Shown here: one piece after another, positions 10,448 through 22,785 of the stretch
Layout: every line of letters begins with the position of its first letter
Position numbering within the stretch: the stretch's first letter is position 1
Assembly: GCA_033964015.1 (NCBI GenBank)
Contig: CM066918.1
Span: 21,039,387-21,103,386, forward strand
Source: Scolanthus callimorphus
Taxonomy: Eukaryota; Cnidaria; Anthozoa; Actiniaria; Edwardsiidae
Direction: 5' to 3'
Length of the DNA: 64,000 nt
Position numbers and translations under genes: made by a program
Notes under the pieces: generated by a model
The model's input: only the letters and a program-made list of their open reading frames with translations
Database searches by the model: none
Told to the model about the DNA's origin: nothing

Positions 10448-12111
10448 TCACCTTCTTAACCTTCTTACACTGTGGATCCACATCTTGACAACTTGCTTGG
10501 GCCACTTATCTTCACTCTCTCGCAGGAAATCTGGACCTTCTATCCACTTGGACTTCTTTATCAGGTATTTCGCTGTCATACCTCTCGATCCTTCGTCGGC
10601 TGGATTAGACTTGAGTCCACATATTTCCACTGCGATGGTGCCGTATAGTCTCGTATCAGCTGAACCCTATTAGCAACGTAGACGTAGAATCTTCTAGAAT
10701 CATTATTGATGAATCCAAGAACCACCTTACTGTCCGTCTAATAATACTCCTCTATCTGGCTCTACTCCAACTCTTCCTTCAGGGTATCGGCTACTCTTGC
10801 CGAAACCGCAGCCGCCGCTAGCTCTAATCTTGGTATGCTAATGGTCTTCTTTGGCGCTACTCTAGCCTTTCCAGCAACGAAGGAACAATGAACCTTGCCG
10901 TACTCGTCAACTAATCGTAGATACGAGCACTGTCCATATCCGATTGTTGAAGCATCTGACATGCAGTGTAGTTGCACCGATACTATCTTTCCGAAGTACA
11001 CGGGTTTGAAGCTTCTTGGCACGTTCAGGTCTTCGAGATAAAACAACTCACTTCTCCATTTCTCCCATCTTCCTCGAGTATCTTCAGGAACCTCTTCATC
11101 CCAGTCTGTAGAGTGACATATGTCTTGAAGTATCTTCTTACCAACCAGAACTACAGGGCGATGAATCCTAAGGGGTCATATACCGAACATATCGTTGAAA
11201 GTATACCCCTCCGTGTACATGGCTGATCCTTCAGTTGAATTCGAAACTTGAATACGTCCGACTCCACACACCAGTGAACTCCTAGAGCCCTTTCATTAGG
11301 GATCTTGTCCTGGCCTAGGTCCAAGGTCTTGATTTCTTAGCTCGATCGTCTTCGTGTACTGACTCGATGACCTTTCGGCTATTACTTACAAACTTAGTCA
11401 ACCTGAATCCACCTTTAGCACACATCGACTTCACTCCTTGTACCATGTCAATCGCCTCCTCCTCTGTGGGGACCGATGTCAACAAGTCATCAACATAGAA
11501 GTTTCTCCTCAGCGTGTTCGCTATGGCGGGACCAAACTCTGACTCGTTCTCATCAGCCGTGCGTTTCAATGCGAAATTAGAGCATCCAGGTGATGACCCA
11601 GCACCAAATAAATGTACAGTCATGCAAACGTCGGTGGGTTCCCTGGTTAGATCTGCGTCCGGCCACCACAAGAATCGTAGGTAGTCTTGGTCTGGTTCTG
11701 TTACCTTCACTTGAAAGAACATCTTCTCTATATCGGCCATTACGGCTACTCGTTCGTGCCGAAATCTTGTAAGTACGCCGATAAGCTTGTTAGTCATGTC
11801 GGGCCCTTGAAGTAAGTGATCGTTCAGGGACTCGTCTCTGTACCGTGCAGAACAGTCGAATACAACTCTCAAACTGTCCGGCTTGTTAGGATGATAACTT
11901 CCATGGTGTGGGAGGTACCATACCTTCCCTTCGTCTGCCACTAACCTATCAGAGCTCACAGGAGTGGCGTAGCCTTCATCTATTATGTTGGTCATAAAGT
12001 CAACATAGTCATCACGATACATCTCATTAGAAGAAAGCCTCTTCTTCAAACTCTTCAGTCTTTGTTGGGCCTGGGGGCGGTTGTTTGGAAGCTTGACATC
12101 TTCTTCCTTAA
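10448..12111 (-). pseudogene. BEL 1 reverse transcriptase and RNase H, frameshifted
   Basis: In minus orientation the RT part covers about 12107-11315, with LRVVFDCSARYRDESLNDHL, MADIEKMFFQV, FLWWPDADL, HLFGAGSSPGCSNFALK and the polymerase box NFYVDDLL (YVDD at 11486-11497). It ends in a shifted frame after KVIESV. A second frame (11046-10762) carries the connection/RNase H part (SVQLHCMSDASTIGYGQCSY, ISIPRLELAAA), and a third (10630-10448) the RNase H end (NPADEGSRG, WIEGPDFL). At least two frameshifts separate these, so no polyprotein is made. The N-terminal edge is formed by the TTAA-flanked MITE. Confidence 0.85.
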
Positions 12112-13111
12112 GGTATTTGCATAGGCTAATTTTGCGCAATTTCGACACAAATTCTATCAGATTCATTAAACAATATACTCAATCTGCATAGAAAATCTGA
12201 TAGAGTGATCTCTAAGGTGTATTTTCTCACACACAAAAAATCAGACAACGCCCAATTGACGTGTTAATTGGATTATCTTTAAACTCAAAATTTTCTAGTT
12301 TTTTTCGTTTTTCTTCCAGTGGCATGATAATCAAACAAAAGTCGATACAAATTCATTATCCGACTATCAAGATCAAGTGATCTGTGGCAGTGCATTTGAT
12401 TTTCTTTTAAATCAAGAAAATTATATAGGATTTTATTAATTCGCAGTTGACCTTCAAGTTATACATTAACGAAAATGTCTATAGCCACGCACTGCCACAG
12501 ATTTCTTCGTCTTGAGTACATCTTCTTTCATGCCAAAATTCACGAAGATATCGTTGATTGTTTCCCCATGTCTATATGCTTGGCTGGGTGATTTCTTCTT
12601 ATTTCAAGCCGCTAATCATCTTCAAACGACTAAAACTTGGCATACACAGCCAGAATGTGGCAAAACCTTCGATTCTGGATCGTTTCCTGCGGATATCCGC
12701 TGAGCATTATGCCTGAATCCTCAAAAATACAATGGTCTACCTACCCCTCCCCCGAGAGTCATATTTTAGACACATGTTTTGATTATTGCATTCCATCGTA
12801 GTCGTCTCAAATTTCCGCACCCCAAAACTCATTTCCACTCCAGAATAGATCAAAACTAAAATAGAAACCTTTTAGCAACACAAGCAAGAGTTTATTGCGA
12901 AGAAAATATAGTTTTTGAGCTAAATAATGTTTGTGTGACTTTTTGTTTGATTGTCAAAGTAACAGGATTAGTCTACTCCTCGGGTTTAGAAATCAGTTTA
13001 TCAAAAACAAATTTCAGATAACTAAATTAGGTCTAGCAGTCTTTCTATCTGCAAAATATCACGAAATTCTAAACACCTAAATTTTCCTTCATTTTAGCCT
13101 AGGCTAATACC
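12112..13111. mobile_element. 1000-bp TTAA-flanked MITE (piggyBac-type) inserted in BEL 1 pol
   Basis: The element starts GGTATTTGCATAGGCTAA and ends TTAGCCTAGGCTAATACC, imperfect inverted repeats, and is flanked on both sides by TTAA (12108-12111 and 13112-13115). It sits between the protease/linker and the RT of BEL 1; setting aside the element and one TTAA closes the minus-strand frame exactly. TTAA target choice is the hallmark of piggyBac transposases (family knowledge). There is no transposase frame inside. A smaller hairpin-like unit lies within at 12380-12502. Confidence 0.85.
12380..12502. repeat. Small inverted-repeat unit nested in the TTAA MITE
   Basis: ATCTGTGGCAGTGC at the left is matched by GCACTGCCACAGAT at the right, giving a ~123-bp unit with 14-bp terminal inverted repeats. 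No clear target duplication was found. It may be a MITE in a MITE or an internal palindrome of the host element. Confidence 0.5.
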
Positions 13112-13902
13112 TTAAATGGTAACGGCATTTCATAGTGAGAATCTTCTCGCAGCTTGATACCGTGTTCGACCTTTTTCAGAAACTTACAATCTTCTCTGGA
13201 CATGGCAATTCCTTTCTCCTTTTCAGAAAAGTCCAACTCAAACATCCTTTCTACAGCGTTAGGACTAATCTCCTCTTTTACCTTTCTCTCGGGAATAATG
13301 TATCCTTTAGCTTCACTCTGAACCAGCATCTGAATTCGATTGCAGCGAACCTGGCTGTAGTTATCACCGTTAACTGGCCCATTGACATGCCAGCCGAGAA
13401 GTGAGCGCACCGCGTATGGATCACTATCATTTCCATGGATAACTTCACGTGGGTGTATAGCACTCGGACAGTTCAGACCAACGAGTAATCCTGGCTCCAC
13501 TTCTTCCATATAAGGCGACAACTGCTTACTTACCTGCTGTAGGTGTGCGAACTTGCCGATCACTTCCGGTCTGGGTATCTCGCTTCTATCCGCTGGTATT
13601 TCCTGTCTGACGTAACTTCTCGGAAGCTCTATACTTACGTCTTCTTGCTGGCAGTTAACTACTATTAGTCCACTTACAGCTTTAGTGTTAATTTCTTGTG
13701 AACCATGCATTGTACTGAGAGTCAATGTTGTGTCATCACCTACGACGTCGAGGTCGTGCAATGTATTTTCTTTCACAAATGTTCCACCACTACCGTTGTC
13801 TAACAATGCACACGTTTTCACTCTTTTGTTAGGGTTACTACGGTGATACAACGAAACTGGGACTATACCCATGTTGACAGGAACATCACCTGCTTTAGTG
13901 AT
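13112..13902 (-). pseudogene. BEL 1 protease and linker to RT
   Basis: A minus-strand open frame enters from the 13903 junction with ITKAGDVPVNMGIVPVSLYH and then CALLDNGSGGTFV, the retroviral-type aspartic protease active site in the form D-N-G. It continues through VGLNCPSAIHPREV and RSLLGWHVNGP, both typical of the BEL linker between protease and RT, and ends at YEMPLPFK next to the TTAA MITE. The frame is open across the segment but has no start of its own, since gag lies beyond the 9.3-kb insertion. Confidence 0.8.
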
Positions 13903-14087
13903 AGCGGAGCTCCTTGCGGCGGCCGAAGGCCGCCGCAAAGCTGAGCACCATACCTAAGAAAACAGCGTCAAAAACTGCAAATATAGTATTGGGTACCCTG
14001 TGTGAATTTATTGAGTAACGTGGAAATTGCTAGGGGTCGATCCGATTTTTGGACGTCTCAGCGAGCCCCGGAGTTGTACGTGTTCCT

Positions 14088-17000
14088 GAAGCCTGACGTC
14101 ACAATATAGTCCAGTCATTCTATGGAAAAAAGGGGTCAACCTGTCACTAATTGCAACAGAAGGTTTCTCGACGGTTTCAGGTGCAGAAAGTCCCCCTTTA
14201 TAACATACTAAAAGTCCTAAGAAATCCTATCACGGGAACACGGTGAAAAATAGCGTTTTTTAGGTCGCCTTGGAAAGGATTTTTTTCTGCATGAAAACGA
14301 GGCTGTGCATAATACTTCCTAAATATTATCCAAGATTTCTTTCTTTTGTGCTAGGAAATGTCCATAAGATATCCAAAATTTCAATCCTAATATTAATATT
14401 AATCGTGTAGACTATGTTTTATTTTATTTTTTTATTTTCCTCTCAAACTGCTGAGTGTTTCTTGCTGAAAATTTCTTGAGCAAATTGAGCATTAATAGAA
14501 TGTTGAACTCGCAATTTTCTTGCTCGCATGTTTTGACACCACAATCTGTCTCAAACAAACTTTACATGATTATGAATATAAAATAAAGTTGATTGAATCT
14601 GCTACGAATGCGAAGGTCTAGCTACCTGATTGAGTAAGCCCGTCACTACTAAAAGTGTTGCGTTTCTTTGCCGCCACACAAGCATCTGAATAGAAAGAGT
14701 CACTTAAGAACCGCTCGAGAAGAATTGCCTCAGTTACTATATGAAGATTAGAATCATCTTTCTACAGGTAAACATACCAAAGAATCAGCCGTCAACTCAA
14801 TTCTCTGGAGCAGTTTTGTCGAGAGTACGCGGGATTAGCAGTGAGGGTTTTCCCTGCTAATTATGCACACACTAATAGGCGACTGCGAGTGATTTTTTCC
14901 CAATTTACATTGAGCAATTTCATGGAGATGTATTCTATGTAGAAATATCTAATTCTTCGATTTTAAAAGAGCAATTTTAGAAGAACAATGAGCATGAGTT
15001 TTTCAAAAGTTTATTTCCTTGTACTGAACGCTACATTCACTGATTACACGAACGAGTTTGAAGTGGTTCTAGCCAATAATTTTGTATCATATTATTTTAG
15101 AGGAGCAAACTCAAGATGAATAAGGCAAGGTATTACTTGCAAAGTTTTCATGTTTGCCACATAATAATTTTCCAGCAAAGATTTGCCGAAAATTAGGCAA
15201 AGCGTTTTGCTCTAAGACTGTGGTCGCACACACACACACATCCAAGTGACAAAAAGGTCCACATAAAAGGGCGTATTTCGAATTCAGGCGGGACAAAAGA
15301 GAATGGATACTAAAAATGATTAATAGACCGATCCCTATTTTGACGATAGCTCCGCCCACTCATAGCAAACAATAGGAAGTTTTCCCTACGGAATTCAAAA
15401 TGTCCGAGCAACAAACTTGAATATCGAAGATTGTTCAATAATTATTCAGCTTTTCAAGATAAAAATATAAATCCAAATTGCATGCAACAACTTCTAACAC
15501 CTCCCTGCAATCGGTGTCTTTTCCGCGCTCTTTGCCGAAGATAAAATTTGGCTTTTCCGACGTAGCAACAGTAACTAGGGGTATAACAATGAATGCGAGA
15601 TCGGTGAATTAGTGATTAAATGGGCCAAACAGAAGACTGCGATAACTTTGGCATACAGCCAGTTATTATACTTGCTTTTCCTAGGGAATTTTGACAGCGG
15701 TTTCTCAATAAAATAAATTCAAACCACGTTGGTCCGCTTTTCTAGATTAGCATCCCCCCTCCCCGGCCTGGGTAGCCTGGGTAGCGCTAGCGTGAAATAG
15801 GTTTGCCGTTGCTTTCCTATTTCTGCTTCTGTTTAGAGTTTATATTTCATTGACTGCGAATTCTATTGTTCCTACAAAAGTCTGGCAAAAAGACAGCGCT
15901 GCTCGTCGGCGCTGTTGTGTTTTAGTCAATCAGCTGGCAAAGCTTCATATCGCAAAGTCAGAAAAGTCTGCCCAAGTGCGGCCCTGGACTGCTCTACCGA
16001 GAGACTAACATACAAATTTCTGTTTGCGGTTTGCATACGCACTACGATAGTGCTATTACACGGGCCGAACCTATTCCTGCTCGTTCGCGTATATAGAGAG
16101 CACATGTTTGTTTCGGTGTCACGCCTACACAGGGTGCGACATTTGAAATCAGCCGAAGGGCTAGTGCGTACCCTATTTTGACACTTTCTTTTTTTTTTCT
16201 CAACTTGGAATTCAAATGACATTTTTTTCTTTGCCGCCGGTACACTGCCAGCAAATAAATCCGACCCCAAATGGCTGAAGTTTGCCGTGATATGCAGTGA
16301 GCCATGCGCAACCAATAGGACGGATGTAATCGTCATACGGGAAAAAAAGGAGTACATGAATAAATAATGCTAGTAAAGAGCGCGGTGATGATATTGTGGC
16401 AATCCCGGGCACAAATAACAGAATTTTGATCGTGTAAATAACCTCCGCTAAAACCAAACTCCTTCTTGTTACAACATAAGGCGCCGCACGTCAAGGGCTG
16501 GTGATCATTTATCGCCAGGAGGAGTAATATGATGTTTCTATGTTTGGGCGAGCGAAAGGGAGATCTTTCGAAAGAGGGGTAGCTGCAACCAATTGCAGCA
16601 ACTTTTATTCATTTGCATTTTTCACAACTGGATACGATAAAAATTGCATCGCGCTTTGCGTCATTTGTTCCGCGCTTCACGCACATCGTAGAATTCACCT
16701 ATCCTACTCTTGGAAAGGTTATGAGTAATTTGCGGCGCATGAGGAAGAAAAAATCTACCTGGTTTGTCAACTATATACAAAATGGCATTTTCTCCTACAT
16801 TTTTTCAGGGCTCGATGAAATGCCCTTATCAAAATCACGCGCACCGAAAGAGGCATGCCATGGCCTTTATTCTTCCTATTTGAACTGCCTAGCACTAGCT
16901 CAAATAGGGTGTTGTGGGGATCACGAAAACTTGAAACAGCTCTAAGGAGCGTTATTCATAGTACTTTCAGAGGGGGAGCACTTCAACTTTTTCGTTTATA

Positions 17001-17995
17001 TCACACCATACCAGGCGGTCGTGAATTTGTATTTCATCCCCTAGCAAAAGGGCAACACTTTGTGACGCGTTTGGAACGTCCTGAAAATTCGAGCTCAGCT
17101 AGGAGTGGAGGTGTGTCTGGATATTCTTTACACATGTTCCTGGGATGGGACACGACTTCGTGAAACTACAGTGGTGCGTCACCCCAGAATTTCATCTCAT
17201 TCGATCGTTTCCGAGAGCAAGCCAACGTGTTCCATCAGACTTATAGCACTCGAGAGGAGATCGCGGCTGCAGGGGGAAGAGCTGTTGGTTGAGCGCCGGA
17301 CAACCTTCTACGCATTATAAGATGCAACTGTACCACAGGATGTAGCACCAACAGGATGTAGCACACTACGATAATTACTCCTTGCCGCAAGTATAACAGA
17401 ATGATCACACCCGCCTGTTGCCACTGCAAAGGGACTCTGCAACTCCCCGATTAATGATGGTCTCGGGACAATTTTTTCAATTTTGAACTGCTTTTTCCTT
17501 TATAAATACATTTATAATTGACTATTGAAACAAAAACGATAACCGTAGAGCTCTTTCATATTTTTTTTGTCGCCTTTGTTAATGTTTATGTTAAAAAAAC
17601 TACGCAAACAATTAACATATGAGGGAAGCGGAGAAGACCGAAAACTCAAAACACTCTTTTTAAGCGTAAATGATATGCAAATACCATATTAATTGATTGA
17701 ACAGCTTGTCATTCATAGAGTTACGACAAATCCTCGAAAATTGGTCAGAAAATACTATTAAAACGAGCAAAATAGCGCTACTTCCGGTTTCAGCCTCGTT
17801 TTCATGTTGCAGGAGAGCGCGCGTATCAATGATGCTCATTTTAGTGGCTTTCCCGTGCTAGGATTTTTTAGGACTTTTAGTATGTTGTTTAGTACGTTCA
17901 ACTGACCAATATTGTGAAGAAAAACCTTCTGTTGCAATTAGTGACGGGTCAAACCATAAAATGACTGGACTAATAGCCCTATTGTGACGTCAAGC
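14088..17995. repeat. Pair of ~220-bp inverted repeats (14088-14320 and 17790-17995)
   Basis: TGACGTCACAATA, AGTCCAGTCATT, GTCACTAATTGCAACAGAAGG, ACATACTAAAAGTCCTAA and ATGAAAACGAGGCTG occur in this order at the left and in reverse complement at the right. The copies are diverged, with small indels. They could be the TIRs of one ~3.9-kb non-autonomous element or two separate copies facing each other. The intervening DNA (14330-17780) has no recognisable gene; a (CA)n run lies at 15228-15240. Confidence 0.6.
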
Positions 17996-18007
17996 ATGCT
18001 CAACTCA

Positions 18008-18085
18008 CTGGGGGAGGGGCGCGTTGTCAGGAGGGAGGAGGGAGTGCTCACTAACGGGGGAGGGGCGCGTTGTCAGGAGGTGATG
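18008..18085 (+). repeat. Short tandem duplication, GGGGGAGGGGCGCG unit
   Basis: GGGGGAGGGGCGCGTTGTCAG followed by GAGG occurs twice, starting near 18010 and 18055. It lies just outside the right arm of the inverted-repeat pair. Confidence 0.6.
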
Positions 18086-18089
18086 CTGA

Positions 18090-19523
18090 TGCTCACGTGA
18101 AAAGTAAAAGCGCAGGCACAAATACCAGCATGTTTTGGCAACATCCAAAAAAGACTACAGGGCTGCTAGCGGCTGAAAAAACGACCTACAATAATTACTC
18201 AAAGGAGAAATGCCCGAAAAGAAGCCATGGAATCCAAAGATTTGGTAGAATGGGGAATAATAATCGACTTTGAGTATTTTCTTTGCCGGCTTGCTCCTGA
18301 AATTATTCCAGTCAGAGTTTCAAGGCCGAGAAATGACAGCTAACTGCAGAACCGTGCTATCAAGCATTACGCCTCAAAGGATAAAAATGAGGAAGCCATA
18401 GAATACAAACATTAGGTCGAGGGATGAGGAAGGGATCGAGGAATGATAAATATTCGGTTAAAATTGTCTCTAGTAGAAGAGCAGAAAGCAGAAAGAAATG
18501 GAAGCACCAGAGACTCTCAGAGAGACCTAGACGGAAATTGCGCCCGGAAGAAGGGGGAAGAAGCCGGGCAAAGCATGAGATCAGAGCAGAAAGTAAATCA
18601 CCAAAGAGAGGCATCTTCTTTTCCATCATATCTTTTTGAGACTACTCGATAGTCGAGGATTAACATGGAAACGGTTTCGTTTGTTCCCCTATGGACTAAC
18701 ACTATTTTTTTGAAACAGAAACTTTCGGTACCTTGAAGCCCTTGAACGACACACCGAGCGTGGTATAATTGGATCTCAATCTCAAATCACTTCACTTTAC
18801 AGGAAGCGGAAATAAACTGGAAACAAGTTTCAAAGTTTCTATTGACAAACGTCTTTGTTCATCACCACCACGTGACCCGAAGCGGCAAGATTAGTGAAAG
18901 TAAAGTTGTAGTGATAGCCTGCTCTGTTTGTTTTCGAGAGGAGTCGTTTTCACGAGGAAAAAATTGCAGGCTGCAATTCTATTTAATTAGACATATGTTC
19001 TACTTCTCCACTGAATGCGAAAGTGTCAGGACTATAGCTGAATTCACAGGAACTGAAAACGTTTGTCACGAGTTAGTACAACAACAATGGCGCCCAAAAT
19101 CGAGCGCGGGAGTTTTCGTGTTTTGCCGTGTTTTGTGGGTTCTTCAGCTCCCTAAAGACATGGAATAGCTTTGAAAGTCACGGATATAATGGGTGCGGTG
19201 TGGATTGGAAACTCGCTGTTCGCTGGAGTTGGACAAACATTCAGTATGAAGTGGATTCAACTGCAAGCTCTTTGGTAACAATGTTTTTTTTGTTTTATGA
19301 GAAATATTTTCTCTGACTAGACGATCTCTTCAGGGAATTTGATTCCTCGGCCGTACGATTTAGAAAAGATGATCATAGACTTTCAACTGTGTATTGGCCA
19401 TTCATTGAATTATAGAATTGATTACTTTATTCTATCTATTGATAGCTATCTATCTATTATAAGTTATTTCTTGAAAACGTTCGATCGACCTGTGTTTCAA
19501 TTTGTTTTGGATTCTTCGTGAGT
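18090..19523. other. Non-coding stretch inside the compound insertion
   Basis: Open frames are short, and none shows a recognised domain or splice logic. No structured repeat was noticed. Confidence 0.4.
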
Positions 19524-19526
19524 TAA

Positions 19527-20054
19527 TGCACTAGTCAATTGAAACCCCCACCCCTAGGGACCCAAGGGAGGGTGGGGTTATCGTGGGTGTTTAAAGCATT
19601 TTAAAACAAGAGTCTGTTCAGAGGGGGTGGTGGATTTGACTGGTTTTGATTCTGGAACCTGTCCCCACCCCCCGGGGAATGTTTATTTGCTTTCAAAAAA
19701 TTATTTCGGTCAATCTTTCACTTTGATTTTGGTCATGCAAATCCAAATGTTAGCTACGATGCAATTCATTGGAATCATTCGATTTTAATGCATTTTTCTG
19801 TACTTGCATCCCTTGTTTCATATAGGATACCACACGAGCTGAGGCCCACTCCCCTTTGACGATCATAGAAAGGTGTGTTCTTTTTTTGATGCTTGCAAGT
19901 AAAAGGTGATTTCGGAGGCCCCAAGGGTAGGAGCATTTCACAGGAATTTCCTCCCGATGTAGTGGAGACTTAAACGGCTTTTGTCCAGGGGTAAAATCAA
20001 ATCCCCAACCCTTCCCCGGGTCCCTAGGGGTGGGGGTTTCAATTGACTAGTGCA
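19527..20054. mobile_element. 528-bp MITE with TAA target duplication (PIF/Harbinger-type, tentative)
   Basis: Long, nearly perfect terminal inverted repeats begin TGCACTAGTCAATTGAAACC and extend through CCCACCCCTAGGGACCC at both ends (about 35 bp). The flanks are TAA on both sides (19524-19526 and 20055-20057), matching the 3-bp TWA target of PIF/Harbinger elements. No coding capacity. Nested inside the 13.9-23.2 kb compound insertion. Confidence 0.75.
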
Positions 20055-20394
20055 TAACCGGTTTGTCCCCAGCCAAATATAAGTTAAATTTTCCTTGCTC
20101 AAAGGAGAGTCAGCAGAGTGCACAGAACATTTTCCCATTTCTGTTGGATCAGAATAAAGAGAGCCTCTGTTATATGTTTCTGCCGTATTTTCATTGTTTT
20201 CACCTCTTTCAAAAACCCAATAGAAGTATCTTGATCCAAGTTTTTCAAACTTTTCTCAGGGAGAGCATGCCCCCTCAAACAGAAATTATTTTGTTTTTCT
20301 GTCTCATTTCTATTTTCTCTCCCAACCCCCTCCCCCCGACCCCCATTTTTTTCAGTATTTTAAGTGCAATTAGGCAAAATTCAAGTATTTTTTT

Positions 20395-20810
20395 CTAGGT
20401 GTCAGGCGGGGTGAAACTACCTGGTCACGTGATATGACGTCATCGATGACGTCATAATAGGAGATAAAGAATATATCTCGGGAAGGGATGAACCTCAGAT
20501 AACCAAACTTGGCGTGAAGTTGTCTAGGTGGCAAGGGGGGTGAACTGCCTGGTCACGTGGTATGACGTCATCATAGGAGAAAAATAATATATCTCGGGAA
20601 GGGATGAACCTCTGACAACCAAACTTGGGCGAAGTTGTCTAGGTGTCAAGCGGGGTGAAACTGCCTGGTCACGTGGTATGACGTCATCGATGACGTCATT
20701 ATAGGAGAAAAGAATAATATCTCGGGAAGGGATGAACCTCAGACAATCTTAGGTGAAGTTTTCTTAGTGGCAAGGGGATGCAAGCTATAGTCACGTGGTA
20801 TGACGGTGAC
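20395..20810 (-). repeat. About 3.5 tandem copies of a ~120-128-bp unit with CRE palindromes
   Basis: Each unit contains GTCTAGGTG, CACGTGRTATGACGTCAT, (CGATGACGTCA) and ATATCTCGGGAAGGGATGAA, then ACCAAACTTGG. It is the reverse-orientation relative of the array at 58291-59035 and, as there, lies next to a GGAGCTCCGC terminus (20870-20914). Confidence 0.75.
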
Positions 20811-20869
20811 AGGCTACTTAATGTACAATGCATGGCAACTTTTTTTTTACATTAACACAGAAAAAAAGT

Positions 20870-20914
20870 ACGTGGGAGCTCCGCTTTTAGCCAGCGGCTA
20901 AATCTATATATTAT
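20870..20914 (-). repeat. Internal GGAGCTCCGC-type element terminus
   Basis: GGGAGCTCCGCTTTTAGCC, then AGCGGCTAAATCTATATATT: the same terminus as at 23201-23234 and (inverted) at 58189 and 32972. The self-complementary TTTAGCC/GGCTAAA arms form a small hairpin. Confidence 0.7.
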
Positions 20915-21925
20915 GGAGTTATGTATTTGGAACACTTTGGACTTTGCGGCCTTCTGCTTAACACCCGTATGGCCAGGAGTAGGTCTGGTCCAATATCTTT
21001 TGAAGGGTCTGCACGCAAGTATAGTAACTTGTGTTATTTCCATTATGAAATCAGGATGGCATCCTGTTTCAATATACAGCTGATGGTTTTTATAGAATTG
21101 GGTCGACATAGAGTTCATTGTAGTATTCCAGGGTGGAGAACTTTGACATTATATTTCTCCGTATTTTGTTGTTCATGGCATACTAGACCAAAATCAAGGA
21201 AGTGATGGATTTTTGGCCACTTTGCCAAAATTGTCCGGAATCCTGGTAAATGTCTCATATTAATTTCTCTGGTGTATCTATCGATAATATTATCTGTGAA
21301 ATTATTCTACTTACTATTCTGTCAGATAATGCAGTTTTTTCCACTGAGGAATAAATATTGTCCTGAATAAATCATGAAAGTTATTGTGTCCCCTGGTTAT
21401 TGTGTCCCCCAGCTGACCCCCAGCCAGTAATCCTCGTTGAGAGGGGTAGGCTGTATTGGAAAAAGTAAAAAAGTAAAGTCCCCCCCCCCTACCCAGAAGG
21501 GCGTTGAAAAGTGAACCCCACCCCAGTATTTGTACGGAAAAGAGCAGGAGCATGCTAATTCTGACTGTAAGCCGTGGGACATGTGCCAAGCAATAAAATA
21601 AATCAAGTCAATCAAGCAATCAAATTTAATTGAAAATTTAAAATTTAATAATTACAAAATTTGAAACTGTAAACTTTTTTAGGGTTGAAAGATTACCAAA
21701 TATATTAGGGGGATATTTTTCGGATATTTTGCAGGGATACAGCTCAGGCACCAAATAAGGCAAGATATGGGGATTAGGGGATATTTTGGCCCCCAGACTA
21801 GCCTCTAGACAATCCCTCTGTGTTGAAATCAAACAATTCATTTGTGACCGAGACAACTCTGGGCTGAGAGATATAGTATTTGTGTAGGGACACCATAAAA
21901 CTGTCTATCTCAGGGGTCATATGAG

Positions 21926-22685
21926 TCAAGAAATAGGACAGGGCAATTCTTGTTAGGGGTTGCTGTAAGGTCTAACAGCCCTAACGGTCCCAAACAGCAT
22001 AGGGCTGCTGTTAGGGAAAAACAGCTGAGAGGAAAGATTCCTTACTCCCGCGTCTTAAAGGCGGGGCACATATTATGATCAACACCTACACCCCTAACAG
22101 CCCTGGCTTGCCTGACAACCCTAACAGCCAACAACCCTAACAGCCCTAACAAACCTAACAGTCCTAAACAGCAGAGAGGAAGCATTCCTAAAAGGCGGGG
22201 CACATATTATGATCAACACCTAACAGCCCTCTGTTAGGGCTGTTAGGACTGTTAGAGCTGTTAAGACTGTTAGGGCTGTAAGTGGTGTTAGGGTTGTTAG
22301 TTGTTTATCATAATTTGTGCCCCATGTCTTTTACAGCTGTTTTGAGTATTCTGCGAACTCTTGAGATCGATTTCCAACTGTCAAAACCGCTTTCTGGCTT
22401 CCGTCAATCAAACTTTGAAACTCTTTGAAATACAAAGAAATCAGTTATTGCCATCCTAGTGAAATGCTCCAACAAACAGCATCTTGTACTATCTTTCTCT
22501 AAATAAATGGCCTAACTTACGGTTGGCTAAGACTCAAATTAGACCTCAGAGTTTGATTGACGGAAGCCAGAACGCCATTGGACGTCGAACGCGAGAGTTC
22601 GCAGAATACTCAAAACAGCCTAATTCCTGTAAGGAATTAGGCCTAACAACAGCCCTAACAAGAATTTCCCTGTCCTATTCCTTGA
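21926..22685. mobile_element. 760-bp highly palindromic element
   Basis: The ends are inverted repeats TCAAGAAATAGGACAGGG and (from the right) TCAAGGAATAGGACAGGG, followed by AATTCTTGTTAGGG. Inside, CTAACAGCCCTAAC words alternate in both orientations, GGCGGGGCACATATTATGATC occurs twice, and a long internal inverted repeat pairs 22339-22417 with 22549-22620 (GAGTATTCTGCGAACTC and TGGCTTCCGTCAATCAAA). No coding capacity. The superfamily was not assigned because no clear duplication was found. Confidence 0.65.
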
Positions 22686-22785
22686 CAGGTCAGGGGTTGG
22701 GCCAACTTTCTTGATTGTGCGTGCCACATGTGTTAGCCACAACACCAAGATATCTTGCATTTTTTTTCTCATGTGAAACAGGTGC

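Noticed and set aside
15926..16357. Minus-strand ORF of 143 codons inside the compound insertion
   Set aside because: Low-quality composition, overlapping plus-strand ORFs of similar length, no domain and no splice context; treated as chance.
22080..22260. Telomere-like CCCTAA words
   Set aside because: The words are parts of CTAACAGCC units with a different period and both orientations; they belong to the palindromic element 21926-22685.
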